From assembly GCA_963772315.1 (NCBI GenBank), contig CAVYWJ010000002.1, positions 372,001 to 436,000 of the forward strand: 64,000 nucleotides of DNA, read 5' to 3'. The DNA comes from Haliangium sp963772315. Lineage in GTDB: Bacteria > Myxococcota_A > Polyangia > Haliangiales > Haliangiaceae. This document shows, in pieces, positions 31,278 to 41,176 of the stretch. The notes below the pieces were generated by a model that worked only from the letters and a program-made list of their open reading frames with translations, had not been told where the DNA came from and searched no databases. The translations under genes were made by a program, and so were the position numbers. Positions within the stretch are counted from its first letter, which is position 1, and each line of letters begins with the position of its first letter.

Positions 31278-31927
31278 GACTGCTGCTCCTCGGCCGCGGG
31301 CGCTTGCGGCCGCTCGGCCATGATCGCGGCCGTGTGGCGCGGTGCATCCTCGATCATCCGCATCTCGCGGAACCCGGCCCGGCCCAGCCAGGTCGCGATG
31401 TCATCGTAGCTCGGCGTGTGGAAGCCTTTGTCCGCGAAGCCGCCGCGACGGAGCATGGACTGCGCTCTCACGCCCAGGATCAGACGTCCGGATGGCCGCA
31501 GCACGCGGTAGATCTCGCGCAGCCCGACCACGGGCTCGGGCCAGAAGTAGATGCAGTTGATTGTGTACGCGCCGTCGAAGCTCTGATCGGGCCAGGGCAG
31601 ATGCTCCACGCTGGCCTCGTGGAGCTCCAGCGCGCCATCGGACAGGGCGCGCCGGAACCGGCGCCGGGCAGTTGCCAGCATGGACGTGGAGATCTCGACG
31701 GCCGCGGCCCGGGCCTGGGGATGGCGTGCCGCGAGCAGCGACAGCCCGACGCCGCCGCCGAAACCGATCTCCAGGATGCGCTCGCCGGAGCGCACGGCGA
31801 GCATGTCGATGACCTGGGCGTTGAGGCGCCGGTTGACCCTGTCGAGTATCCGGCCCATGACCGGCCCCAGCCAGCCATGCGGCCGGGCGAGCTGGTCGAG
31901 TACGAGATCCCGCATCCGATTCTTCAT
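31274..31927 (-). CDS. class I SAM-dependent methyltransferase
   Basis: A 217-residue methyltransferase (start at ATG 31927; an upstream GTG at 31981 is possible but adds an unconserved-looking stretch). Motif I is ILEIGFGGGVGLSLLA, the acidic loop is AVEIS, motif II lies around HLPWPDQSFDGAYTINCIYFW, and motif III is EIYRVLRPSGRLILG. This is the UbiE/methyltransf_11 type. It is the first gene of a three-gene minus-strand operon with 4-nt overlaps. Substrate not known. Confidence 0.8.
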
Positions 31928-31995
31928 CGGCGCCAGCATACGCCGCACGTCGCGCGCGGCATAGATGGTCGTCCGCCCCACGGTCGTGACAGGAC

Positions 31996-33293
31996 ATCCT
32001 GTCCAAGCTCGGCCTGGGGCTCGGCGCAGCGCTGCTGCTGCTCGGCGCCTGTACCCAGCCCGATGACGTATCCAGCATGGGAACCGCGCGCCTGCGCATC
32101 GAGGCCGCGCGCACCGACGCCGGCGAGATCTCGCTGGTCCGGGTGACCGCCCTGGGCGGCTTCGAGACCGAGCTCATCCGCGATAACGGCGGCGCCTTCG
32201 TCGGCTCACTGATCCTGCCCGCCGGGTTCAACGAGATCACCGGCCTCGCCTTCGCCGGCGACCAGCTGGTCGGCATCAGCGCTCCGGTCCCGGTCGAGAT
32301 CCAGGCCGGCTTCGTCACCGCGGCCACGATCCGGATCGTCAACATCACCAGCGGGCAGGACATCGGCCATAGCCCGATCGTGCTGAGCCTCACCCACCCG
32401 CTGTCAGCGGTGACCAATCACCCGGTGCAGATCTCGGCCGCGGCCGTGGATCCGGACGGCGACCCGCTCGGCGTCGCTTGGAGCAGCGAGTGCGCCGACG
32501 GCACGATCTCGTTCTCCGACTCGTTCTTCACCGACTTCAGCAAGGCCACGCCCGGCACCTGCCGCCTGAGCGTCACCGTCAGCGACGGCGCGCTCAGCGC
32601 CACCGAGGCGTTCAACATCGTGGTCTTCGACGAGAACAACGCCCAGGGCGCCGTGAACGTCGATGGCCAGTTCGTGTCCGCACCGCAGCTCTTCCTCGAT
32701 GTCGGCTTCCCGGGCTCGTTCTGCGGCCTGTTCTCGGGCAGCCAGGACGGCACCTGCCAGGGCTCCATCGCCTCGCCCTCGCGCGCGTCCCTCAACGCCT
32801 TCGTCAACTGGGGCAACGCCGTGCCCGGCTTCCTCGAGGTCACCGACAACTGCGGCGGCATCGTCGAGGCTGATTTCAACGATCCCTTCTTCTTCCAGGG
32901 TAGCTGGCTGCCCCCGAGCAACGAGTCCGTGTGCCTCGTCACCGCCCGCGCCTTCAGACGCAGAACGGCATCCAGGCGTTCGTCCAGCTGCAGCACTTCA
33001 ACGGCATCTGCGAGCTGCTCCCCGGCCAGACCGCGACCGACTGCGGCGGCGTGGTCGCCGGCGACGCTGTCGTCACGTTCGTCAATATCAACTGAGGCAA
33101 TGCCACGCCCGGCCTCATCGACGTGAGCGACAGCTGCGGTGGATTCTTCAACGTGTTCTTCAACGACCCGTTCAACTTCCAGGGCCAGTGGAACACGCGC
33201 TTCCTCTCCGGCGCGCTGTGCACGGTCAACGTGAATGCGTTCGCCGCGGACGGTCAGTTCCAGAGCTTCCAGCTCAACGTCCCGCTGCTCTGA
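31996..33293 (+). pseudogene. lipoprotein with duplicated C-terminal domain, disrupted
   Basis: About 430 residues if two lesions are repaired. A clear lipoprotein signal (LGLGLGAALLLLGAC, Cys codon at 32050) precedes the first in-frame ATG at 32077, but no ATG/GTG/TTG lies between it and the stop at 31987, so the start must be a rare codon such as ATC 31996 or CTG 31999, or it is damaged. The frame is lost near 32954 (one C missing in CTTCAGACG), and TGA at 33093 replaces the expected TGG. Beyond these the frame runs on to the stop at 33291. The C-terminal half is a tandem duplication around FVNWGNAVPGFLEV / NxWGNATPGLIDV, each followed by CGG...FNDPF.FQG.W. Function unknown. Confidence 0.65.
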
Positions 33294-33389
33294 TCGCGCT
33301 CCTCCCGCGATCAGTCACAGGCCGGCACACGCCCCCGGCCGTTCTCGCCAGACTCGGCCCGGGCACACGCCCGCCGGCCGTTTCGTGCT

Positions 33390-34265
33390 TTAAACCGGCA
33401 CGGCGTCGGGGAACAGGCGCTTCAGCGTCGCGAGATCCTCGTCCGCGAGCCTGATGTCGGCGGCGCGCGCGCTGGACTGGACGCTGGTGGGCTTGCTGGC
33501 GCCGGGAATCGGGATCATCACCGGCGAGACCGCCAGGAGGTACGCCAGCGAGAGCTCGTAGGGCGTGATGTCGAGGCGCGCGGCCATGTGGCCGATCTCC
33601 TCGTGCTGGGCCAGACGAGCGTGGCCGCGGTGGCCGCCGACCGGGCTGTGCGGCAAGAACGCGATGCCGTGCTCCTGGCAGTACGTGATCACGCCGTTCT
33701 CGAACGAGCTGGTGTCGAAGAGGTTGCAGCGGTTCTGCACGCTGGCCACCGGCACGATCTCCTCGGCCTCGCGGATGTGCGAGACATCGACGTTGGACAG
33801 GCCGACCTCGCGGATCTTGCCCTCGCGGCGCAGGTCGGCGAGCGCGCCGATGCTGTCGCCGAAGGGCACGCCCGGATCCGGCGCGTGAAGCTGGTAGACG
33901 TCGATCTGCTCGACCCCGAGCGAGCGCAGGCTGCGCTCGCACGCGGCGCGCAGGTGCTCGGGCCGGCCATTGGAGACCCACGCGCCGCCCGGGCGCTCGA
34001 GGCCGCCCTTGGTGGCGATCACGACATCGGCCGACGGCCACGCCGCCAGCGCCTTGGCGATCAGGCGCTCGTTGTGCCCGATGTCGCTCTCGTCGAGGCA
34101 GTAAACGTCGGCAGTGTCGAGGAGCGTGATGCCCGCGTCGAGGGCCGCATGGATGACCGCGATGCTGTGCGCTTCGTCCGGACGCCCCTGAATCGACATG
34201 GGCATCCCGCCGAGGCCAATGCAGCTCACCGCGGTTCCCGATCTCCCAAGGGTGCGCGTCTGCAT
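33390..34265 (-). CDS. aldo/keto reductase
   Basis: A 291-residue (beta/alpha)8-barrel NADPH-dependent oxidoreductase. The catalytic tetrad is visible: Asp50 in LLDTADVY, Tyr55, Lys86 in VIATKGG and His127 in VYQLHAPD. The C-terminal cofactor region is VMIPIPGASKPTSVQ. It begins MQTRTLGRSGTAVSCIGLGG, as usual. Physiological substrate is unknown. It is divergent from a transporter gene, 108 bp away, with no operon partners. Confidence 0.9.
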   Translation of the reverse strand: MQTRTLGRSGTAVSCIGLGGMPMSIQGRPDEAHSIAVIHAALDAGITLLDTADVYCLDESDIGHNERLIAKALAAWPSADVVIATKGGLERPGGAWVSNGRPEHLRAACERSLRSLGVEQIDVYQLHAPDPGVPFGDSIGALADLRREGKIREVGLSNVDVSHIREAEEIVPVASVQNRCNLFDTSSFENGVITYCQEHGIAFLPHSPVGGHRGHARLAQHEEIGHMAARLDITPYELSLAYLLAVSPVMIPIPGASKPTSVQSSARAADIRLADEDLATLKRLFPDAVPV

Positions 34266-34373
34266 CGCACGACGGTATGCCGGGCGCTGGCGGCTGTCAA
34301 CGCTGCGTCCCGGAGCGCTTCCCGCCGGCGCTGGTCGCTGGTATGACCCTGCCGGGCCCGGGTGGCCCTCGCC

Positions 34374-35352
34374 ATGACCATCGACTCATCGCTCGCAGCA
34401 AGACCGCGCGCGTGGACCACGGACGCGGTCATCGGGCTCCTGTCCACGATCTGGGGCAGCACGTACTTCGTCATCCGCGCCGGGCTCGAGCATCTGCCGC
34501 CATTCACCAGCGCGGCCATACGCTTCGCCATCGCCTGCTCCATCATGGCCGTACTGGCGCGGCTGCTCGCCAGCCGCGAGGGCGGCAGCCGGCCACCGTG
34601 GTCGCTCAGCCTGGCCATGGGCCTGTGCAACTTCGGCGTCAGCTACGGCATCGTGTACTGGTCGGAGACCATCCTGCCGTCGGGCCTGGTCAGCGTGCTG
34701 TGGGCGGTGTTCCCGATGATGATGGCCGTATGCGGGCACTGGTTCGTGCCCGGCGAGCGCCTGCACCTGCGCCAGTGGATCGGGCTGCTGATCGGCTTCG
34801 GCGGCGTGGTGCTGCTGTTCTACACCGACCTGGCAGCGGTGGGGCCGCAGGCGATCCAGGCCGGGCTGGTGCTGCTGATCAGCCCCTTGCTGTCGGCGCT
34901 GGGGCAGACCCACGTCAAGCGGCACGGCGCCGCCGTGCAGCTCGCTGCTGCTCAATCGCAACGGCATGGCGATCGGCGCGCTGGTGCTCGCGACCGCGGC
35001 GCTGCTCACCGAGCGCGACGCGCCCGTGCAGTGGACGACACAGGCCGTGGCCAGCGTGCTGTATCTGGCGGTGATCGGCACCAGCGTGACCTTCGGGCTC
35101 TACTTCTGGGCGCTGCGCTATGCCCCGGCGTACCGCCTGAGCCTGACCTCGTACCTCGCGCCGGTCCTGGCCTTGACCGTGGGCGCCGTGGCCGGCGGCG
35201 AGCCCGTGGGCCCCGAAACCATTGCCGGTGTAGCGCTGATCCTGGCCGGCGTCAGCCTGGTGATGCTCAAGCGCAAGCGCCCCCCCGCGCCGCCCGCGCT
35301 CGCCGCGCCTGCCGCGGGCGCGGCGACCGGCCCCGTTGACAGCCCCCGTTGA
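34374..35352 (+). pseudogene. EamA/DMT-family transporter, one frameshift
   Basis: An inner-membrane permease of about 325 residues with ten hydrophobic helices in two EamA repeats. The first repeat runs from VIGLLSTIWGSTYFVIRAG to LLISPLLSALGQTHVKRHG. The second continues in another frame from SSLLLNRNGMAIGALVLATAA to GVALILAGVSLVMLKRKR. Removing one C at about 34938 restores the join (AAV-SSLLLNRN). Family members export amino acids or other metabolites. ATG 34374 is taken as the start; GTG 34362 is possible. The break may be a sequencing error. Confidence 0.8.
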
Positions 35353-35480
35353 CAGCCCCGTTGGCGTCACCCCTCGACGCCGCCTGTTGACGTCCCTCAT
35401 CGACGTCGCGCGTGTTTTCGACCGCTCGTCCTCGCTCAGGACAGCTCACTGCCTGTTTCTCGTGTTAGCTAGATCACACG

Positions 35481-36059
35481 ATGTTCACGCACCGCCGGGA
35501 GTCAGCGCGTTATGATGCGGCGGTGAGTCCAAACCCCTGGATCTTCGGTTACGGCTCTCTGGTATGGCGGCCTGGCTTTCCCTACCAGCGACGCCGGCCC
35601 GGCTTCATCCGCGGCTACACGCGCCGGTTCTGGCAAGCATCCACGGATCATCGCGGCACGCCCGACGCACCAGGACGGGTGGTGACCCTGCTCGAGGACC
35701 CGGACGCGGTGTGCTGGGGCGTTGCCTACGAGGTGGCAACCGAGCACGTCGAGGACGTGCTGCTGACCCTGGATCACCGCGAAAAGGATGGATACAGGCG
35801 CATTTACACCCGCGCCACGCTCACCGCTCAGCAGCTCGATCCGCAGGCCGAAGTCAACGTCCTGGTCTACATCGCCAGCGCGGACAATCCCAGCTTCCTG
35901 GGCCCGGCGCCGGTCGAGGAAATCGCCGGGATCGTGCGGGTGCGTCATGGGCCGAGCGGCTCCAATCTCGACTACGTCCTGCGGCTGGCCGAGGCGCTGT
36001 TTGACATCGGCGCCGAGGATGCCCACGTGTTCGAAGTGGCCCGTCTACTCGAGGTCTGA
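35481..36059 (+). CDS. ChaC-like gamma-glutamylcyclotransferase
   Basis: A 192-residue protein (178 if the GTG at 35523 is used). It matches the ChaC glutathione-specific cyclotransferase family: substrate loop WIFGYGSLVWRPGFP near the N-terminus, TRRFWQASTDHRGTPDAPGR, and the catalytic Glu in LDHREKDGY, then NPSFLGPAPVEEIAGIV. ChaC enzymes break glutathione into 5-oxoproline and Cys-Gly in the cytoplasm. Neither candidate start has a strong ribosome-binding site. It is a stand-alone gene, followed by an AT-rich stretch (36060-36230) that probably carries the promoter of the protease gene. Confidence 0.85.
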   Translation: MFTHRRESARYDAAVSPNPWIFGYGSLVWRPGFPYQRRRPGFIRGYTRRFWQASTDHRGTPDAPGRVVTLLEDPDAVCWGVAYEVATEHVEDVLLTLDHREKDGYRRIYTRATLTAQQLDPQAEVNVLVYIASADNPSFLGPAPVEEIAGIVRVRHGPSGSNLDYVLRLAEALFDIGAEDAHVFEVARLLEV

Positions 36060-36230
36060 CCTCAGAAAATTTCTGGTCGACTCCTATTTTTTCATTGACG
36101 GAAAAGGTGCGCTCGACAAAGTTCGTTCAACCCGGTCTCGTCGAGGTCACGTGAGCCTGCGCAACGCAGCCATGGCATCGCCACCGGGTAGCGAACCCCA
36201 ACCCCAGGAAAAAAAAGGAACGCCATTTAC

Positions 36231-38588
36231 ATGAAAGTACAGCGATCGAATCTTCGTCGAGGCGGGCTAGGGACCTGCACTGCACATACCGGCCTCCTGG
36301 CGGCCCTCCTGGCCGTGTCGGTAACCGGCTGCATGGACATGGAAGCCGTATCGGACGAGGCCACGTTCACGGCCCAAGCGCTCGGTGTCGAAGGCCACGC
36401 CTACGATGAGCATTCGGTCATAGTGAAGTTCCGCGACACGGTCTCGACCGCCAGCGTCGGCGACGCCCTGAGCGTCGTCGGTGGCAAGTTCGAGGACCGC
36501 AATTTCGACCGCAGGGACGATCGCTTCACCCACGTGGCCGGCGGCCGGCTGGCCCTGGTGGAGCTCGATGACAAGTTCTCGGCCAAGGACGCCATGGCGC
36601 GCCTGGCCAAGCACCCCGCGATCGAGTTCGTCGAGCCGAACTACATCGTCACGATCAACGCGGTCCCGAACGATCCCCAGTTCGGCGCGCTGTACGGCCT
36701 GCACAACACCGGTCAGTCCGGCGGCACCGCCGGCGCCCACATCTCGGCCCTGGAAGCGTGGGACACCACCGTAGGCTCGAACGACGTGATCGTCGGCGTG
36801 GTCGACACCGGCATCGACTTCACCCACCCCGACCTGGCCGCGAACGTGTTCGTAAACCCGGGCGAGATCGCGGGCAACAACATCGACGATGACGCCAACG
36901 GCTTCATCGACGACGTGCACGGCATGAACGCGATCACCGGCTCGGGCAACCCGATGGACGACAACGACCACGGCACGCACGTCTCCGGCACCATCGGCGC
37001 CACCGGCAACAACGCCGAGGGCGTGGTCGGCGTCAACTGGAACGTCTCGATCATGGGCCTCAAGTTCCTGTCGGGCTCGGGCAGCGGCACCACCGCCGAC
37101 GCCATCGAGTGCATCGACTACGCCGTCAACATGAAGCTCAACCACGGCGTCAACATCCGCGCGCTCAACAACAGCTGGGGCGGCGGCGGCTTCTCGCAGG
37201 CGCTCGAGGACTCCATCGAGGCGGCCAGCGACGCCGAGATCCTGTTCGTCGCCGCGGCTGGCAACTCGAACTCGAACAACGACACCACGCCGAGCTTCCC
37301 CTCCAACTACAATGTGCCCAACGTGCTCGCGGTCGCCTCGACCACGCGCACCGACGCCCGCTCGTCGTTCTCGAGCTTCGGCGCCACCACGGTCGACCTG
37401 GGCGCTCCCGGCTCTGACATCGTCTCGACCATCCCGGGCAACGCCTACGCGAGCTTCAGCGGCACCTCGATGGCCACCCCGCACGTGACCGGCGCGGCCG
37501 CCCTGGTGCTCTCGCTCAACGACTCGCTCACCGTGGCCGAGCTCAAGGAAATCCTGATGACCACCGGTGATCCGGTCGCCTCGCTGGCCGGCATCACGGT
37601 CACCGGCAAGCGCCTCAACGTCGCTGCCGCCCTGGAAGAGGCCGATCCGCAGCCGAGCTTCAAGCTGGCGATCACGCCCGCTTCGCAGACGATCACCCAG
37701 ACCGAGTCGGCCAGCTACGCCATCAACGTCAACTCGGTGTTCGGCTTCACGTCGCCCGTGACCCTGAGCCTGTCGTCCACGCCGGCGCTCAACGCCAGCG
37801 TGTCGTTCACGCCCAACCCGGCGCCCGTGGACTCGATCGTCACCCTGAACGTCGGCACCACCACGGCCACGGTCGCGGGCACGTACACCGTGACCATCAC
37901 CGGCACCAGCGGCGCGATCACCAAGACCCGCACCGTCACGCTGACCGTCCGGCCCGAGGGCACGGTGGAGCGCAGCTTCACCAACAACACCCCGGTCTCG
38001 ATCCCCGACAACAACCAGACCGGCATCAGCAGCACGCTGAACATCACCGACGCGATCGACATCTTCGAGTTCTCGGTGGCGGTCAACATCACGCACACCT
38101 TCATCGGTGACCTCGTGGTCGAGCTGGTCTCGCCGGCCGGCACCGTCGCCGTCCTGCACAACCAGGCGGGCGGCTCCGCCGACAACCTCAACGCCACGTT
38201 CCGCCCCACCGCGTTCGCCGGCCAGACCTCGGCCGGCCTGTGGACCCTGCGCGTGAGGGACATCGCCGCGATCGACGTCGGCACCCTGAACAGCTGGACG
38301 ATCACGGTCGTCGGCGTTCCGGGCGGCGGCCCGGGCGAGCCCGACCCCATCGCGCTGACCGTCTCGGACTCGCGCCGCCGGCCCAACAACGGCGTGGAAG
38401 TCGGTCTGGCGTGGACGGGCGCGCGCTCGCCCAACGTCGAGATCTTCCGCAACGGCGTGTCGCTCGGCCTCAAGCCGAACAGCGGCTCGTACCGCGATCG
38501 CTTCCGCTCCAGCGGCTCCTCGTTCACCTACACGGTCTGCAACCAGGACGGCTCGGGCTGCTCCAACCCGGCCATCGCGACCTTCTGA
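36231..38588 (+). CDS. secreted/lipoprotein subtilisin-like serine protease with P domain
   Basis: A 785-residue S8 peptidase. The N-terminal signal ends in a lipobox-like VTGC (Cys34); then an I9-type propeptide at about 65-140 (SVIVKFRDTVSTASVG ... FVEPNYIV). The catalytic domain has Asp192 in GVVDTGIDFTHPDL, His247 in NDHGTHVSGT and Ser413 in SGTSMATPHVTG. C-terminal parts are an Ig-like region (about 480-580), a proprotein-convertase P domain (SIPDNNQTGIS to VGTLNSWTITVVG) and a final fibronectin-like segment ending SNPAIATF. It is probably processed and released or held on the cell surface as a predatory or nutritional protease, as is common in myxobacteria. A strong hairpin terminator follows. 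Confidence 0.9.
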   Translation: MKVQRSNLRRGGLGTCTAHTGLLAALLAVSVTGCMDMEAVSDEATFTAQALGVEGHAYDEHSVIVKFRDTVSTASVGDALSVVGGKFEDRNFDRRDDRFTHVAGGRLALVELDDKFSAKDAMARLAKHPAIEFVEPNYIVTINAVPNDPQFGALYGLHNTGQSGGTAGAHISALEAWDTTVGSNDVIVGVVDTGIDFTHPDLAANVFVNPGEIAGNNIDDDANGFIDDVHGMNAITGSGNPMDDNDHGTHVSGTIGATGNNAEGVVGVNWNVSIMGLKFLSGSGSGTTADAIECIDYAVNMKLNHGVNIRALNNSWGGGGFSQALEDSIEAASDAEILFVAAAGNSNSNNDTTPSFPSNYNVPNVLAVASTTRTDARSSFSSFGATTVDLGAPGSDIVSTIPGNAYASFSGTSMATPHVTGAAALVLSLNDSLTVAELKEILMTTGDPVASLAGITVTGKRLNVAAALEEADPQPSFKLAITPASQTITQTESASYAINVNSVFGFTSPVTLSLSSTPALNASVSFTPNPAPVDSIVTLNVGTTTATVAGTYTVTITGTSGAITKTRTVTLTVRPEGTVERSFTNNTPVSIPDNNQTGISSTLNITDAIDIFEFSVAVNITHTFIGDLVVELVSPAGTVAVLHNQAGGSADNLNATFRPTAFAGQTSAGLWTLRVRDIAAIDVGTLNSWTITVVGVPGGGPGEPDPIALTVSDSRRRPNNGVEVGLAWTGARSPNVEIFRNGVSLGLKPNSGSYRDRFRSSGSSFTYTVCNQDGSGCSNPAIATF

Positions 38589-38652
38589 TCCCGACTTCGT
38601 CACACTGACGCGCGCTCCCTGAGCGCACGGACCAGAAACCATCACAACCAAG

Positions 38653-38678
38653 CGGCCCCGCGTACCTGCGCGGGGCCG
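38653..38678. terminator. hairpin terminator after the subtilase gene
   Basis: CGGCCCCGCG and CGCGGGGCCG form a perfect 10-bp stem with a 6-nt loop, 65 bp after the stop. A short, broken T-run (TGCTGCGTTTC) follows. Confidence 0.6.
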
Positions 38679-38734
38679 TGCTGCGTTTCGGGCCCGGAAA
38701 AAACTGCTCGCGCTCCTGGCCGGGCCATTGCACG

Positions 38735-40531
38735 ATGCATGGCATCCGCACTTCACCCAGAGCCTTGCTGGCGAGCGCGCTCCAGCGCCTCGAGGTAATC
38801 CTCCACCGCTGTCGCGCGGCGATCTGGTACAGCACGGCCTTTCGCCTGCCGATCGTGCCCGCGGGCGCGGAGCGTGGCATCGAGCCGCGGCGCGCCGACT
38901 ACGTGACCTGGTACCTGCTCGAGCGCGTGGGCATCTCCAGCAAGTGCTTTCGCCGGCCGCAGCGCGTGAGCTACGCGGCGCTGGCGCGGGTCCACGATCA
39001 CGCGCTGATCGAGTCGCTGACCACGGCCACGGGGCTGGCGCGGGTCTTTGCCGTGGATCCCGCGGACGTGCCGGTCGAGGAGACGCTGCGCAGCATCCGC
39101 CTCGCGTGCGGGGCCACGGTCGAGGCCGCGCAGGAGGCGCTGGCCACGCACCGGCCCACGTGCAACCTCCTGGGCGGCTTCCATCACGCCAGCCCGGCGC
39201 GCGCGGCCGCGTTCTGCCCGGTCAACGACATCGCCGTGGCCGTGGCCACGGTGCGCGCCGAGGGGTTTACCGGACGCGTGGCCATTATCGACCTCGACGC
39301 CCACCCGCCCGACGGCCTGGCCGAGTGCTTCGCCGGCGACCGCTCGGTGTGGATCGGCTCGCTGTCCGGGGTAGACTGGGGGCCGCTGCCCGGCGTGGAC
39401 GAGACCGTGCTGCCGCCGGGCTGTGACGACGCCGGCTACCTGGCCGCGCTCGACGCGCTGCTCGCGCGCATGCCCCGCCCCGGCCTGGCGTTCGTCATCG
39501 CGGGCGGCGACGTCCTGCAGGGCGATCACCTCGGCTTGCTCGGCCTGTCGCTCACCGGCGTGCGCCAGCGCGATCTGCGCGTGGCCGCGGCGCTGGGCAA
39601 GACGCCCAGCGTGTGGCTGCCGGGCGGCGGCTACCACGACGATGCCTGGCGCGCGCTGGCCGGCACGGTCCTGGCCGTGGGCCTGGGCTCGCAGCGCGCG
39701 ATCCCCGCCGCGTACGATCCGCTGGACGCGCACTTCACGGCCATCGCCGCGCGGCTCGGGCGCAAGGAGCTCGACGGCGGCGAGGCGCTCGACCTCGCGG
39801 ACATCGAGGCCGAGCTCCTCGGCCGCGGCGCGCCGGCCGCGCGCGTGCGCCTGCTCGGCCTGTGGACCGCCTCGGGCATCGAGTACGCGCTCTACCGCTA
39901 TGGCGTGCTCGCGCACCTCCGCCGCCTCGGCTACGCCGACTTCCGCGTCACCATCACCTCGGCCTCGGCCGGCCAGTGCGTGCGCGTCTACGGCAGCGAC
40001 ACCAACGACGACCGCAACAGCGACATCAACAGGGAGCACCTCCTCGCCGAGTGCGTGCTCGACCGCAAGCGCATCGGCGAGCGCCTGTTCCTGTTCGTCA
40101 ACTGGCTCACCCTGCGCAACCCGCGCACCCCGCCCAGCGCCAGGCGGCCGCTCCTGCCCGGCCAGGACGTGGCCGGCCTGGGCCTGATGCGCGAGGCGGT
40201 CGAGATCGTGCAGATGATGGCCCAGCGCCTGGAGCTGGCTGGCATGGCCTTCTGCCCGGCCCACTACCACCTGGCGGCCACGGCCCAGAGCGGGTTCCGG
40301 TTCGCGGAGCCCGCGCGCCAGGGACGGTTCGAGGCCATGATGCGCGACCTCGGCCACCTGTCCCTGCCCGACGCCTCGCACGCCGTGACCCAGGGACGCG
40401 TGCTGCTCGACGGCGCCCCCTACGCCTGGGAAGCCTCCACCATGGTGCACGGCGTCGAGCCCACCGAGGAGGAGGCTCGCGTCATCGAGGCCGAGCGCGA
40501 GCGCGCGCGCTTCAGGGTCCAGCCAAAATGA
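38735..40531 (+). CDS. histone-deacetylase-fold (acetylpolyamine/acetoin-utilisation-like) hydrolase with long C-terminal extension
   Basis: A 598-residue protein. Residues about 25-330 form an arginase/deacetylase-type Zn hydrolase: GGFHHASPARAAAF near 147 (active-site His pair), the metal ligands in IIDLDAHPPDG near 184 and IAGGDVLQGD near 257, and the substrate-side LPGGGYHDDAW near 298. All Zn ligands seem present, so it is probably active on acetylated amines or proteins. The remaining 260 residues (from ARVRLLGLWTASGIEYAL) resemble nothing I recognise. ATG 38735 is preferred over a GTG at 38678 that would lie in the terminator. It is followed by a gap with no gene, then a minus-strand stress-protein gene. 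Confidence 0.75.
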   Translation: MHGIRTSPRALLASALQRLEVILHRCRAAIWYSTAFRLPIVPAGAERGIEPRRADYVTWYLLERVGISSKCFRRPQRVSYAALARVHDHALIESLTTATGLARVFAVDPADVPVEETLRSIRLACGATVEAAQEALATHRPTCNLLGGFHHASPARAAAFCPVNDIAVAVATVRAEGFTGRVAIIDLDAHPPDGLAECFAGDRSVWIGSLSGVDWGPLPGVDETVLPPGCDDAGYLAALDALLARMPRPGLAFVIAGGDVLQGDHLGLLGLSLTGVRQRDLRVAAALGKTPSVWLPGGGYHDDAWRALAGTVLAVGLGSQRAIPAAYDPLDAHFTAIAARLGRKELDGGEALDLADIEAELLGRGAPAARVRLLGLWTASGIEYALYRYGVLAHLRRLGYADFRVTITSASAGQCVRVYGSDTNDDRNSDINREHLLAECVLDRKRIGERLFLFVNWLTLRNPRTPPSARRPLLPGQDVAGLGLMREAVEIVQMMAQRLELAGMAFCPAHYHLAATAQSGFRFAEPARQGRFEAMMRDLGHLSLPDASHAVTQGRVLLDGAPYAWEASTMVHGVEPTEEEARVIEAERERARFRVQPK

Positions 40532-40623
40532 AAAAGGCCCGTGCGCCCAGGGCTCACGAGCCATTTCAAGCATCAGGTCTGCACGATCGAGGCGAGCGGA
40601 TCCGCACGAGTGAGCGGATTCGC

Positions 40624-41016
40624 TCAGCCCAGGGCGACAGCCGCCGCCGGAGACTCGAGGACGGCCGGCACGAACGGCGGCACCCGGAAGATCGCGCGCT
40701 CGAACGGGCTCTGCCGGTCGAGGACGGTCAACGCATGCAGCGTGCGACCGACCGGATCGACCACGATGACGCTGTGCCCGCGTTTGATCTCGCGGGCGTA
40801 GTACTCCACCTCGTGCTCGGGCAGCCCGAGACCGACCAGATCTTCCGCCCGAAACGCCTCTCGCTTGCCCATCGCGGGCGCGCGCTCGTCACTCGTCAAC
40901 ACCTCCTCCGAGAGGAGGCCGAGCTGATTATCGAAGAACCCGAGGTCGCGCAGCGCCTCGATGGCGCGGCGGGCGGACCGGGGACGACGGAAGACACCAA
41001 TGATCACTTCTTTCAT
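40624..41016 (-). CDS. YflT-like general stress protein
   Basis: A 130-residue protein of the heat-induced stress protein YflT/GSP17M type. A ferredoxin-like fold begins KEVIIGVFRRPRSARRAIEAL, followed by DLGFFDNQLGLL and GLPEHEVEYYAREIKRGHSVIVV, the three conserved segments of the family, here in a single repeat. ATG 41016 is used; an upstream ATG at 41046 adds ten residues. The biochemical role is unknown; members are soluble and stress-induced. It is the only copy seen in the window. Confidence 0.75.
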   Translation of the reverse strand: MKEVIIGVFRRPRSARRAIEALRDLGFFDNQLGLLSEEVLTSDERAPAMGKREAFRAEDLVGLGLPEHEVEYYAREIKRGHSVIVVDPVGRTLHALTVLDRQSPFERAIFRVPPFVPAVLESPAAAVALG

Positions 41017-41176
41017 CAGGGACCTTGCCTCGTTGTCGCTGTGCATCGGAGAGACACCTATTCAAGATCAAGGCCAGCTCTGACCTCACGGGGCGCCTCG
41101 CCGCGGTCCCTCCTGGGGACACCATGGTTCGCTTCCACGAAGCAGCGCGTGGCGCGTTGCCCGCCCCCGCTCCCGC

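Noticed and set aside
36267..38756. Minus-strand ORF opposite the subtilase
   Set aside because: Composition (Arg/Gly/Asp/Val repeats) is typical of antisense in GC-rich DNA; the plus-strand product has a complete catalytic triad.
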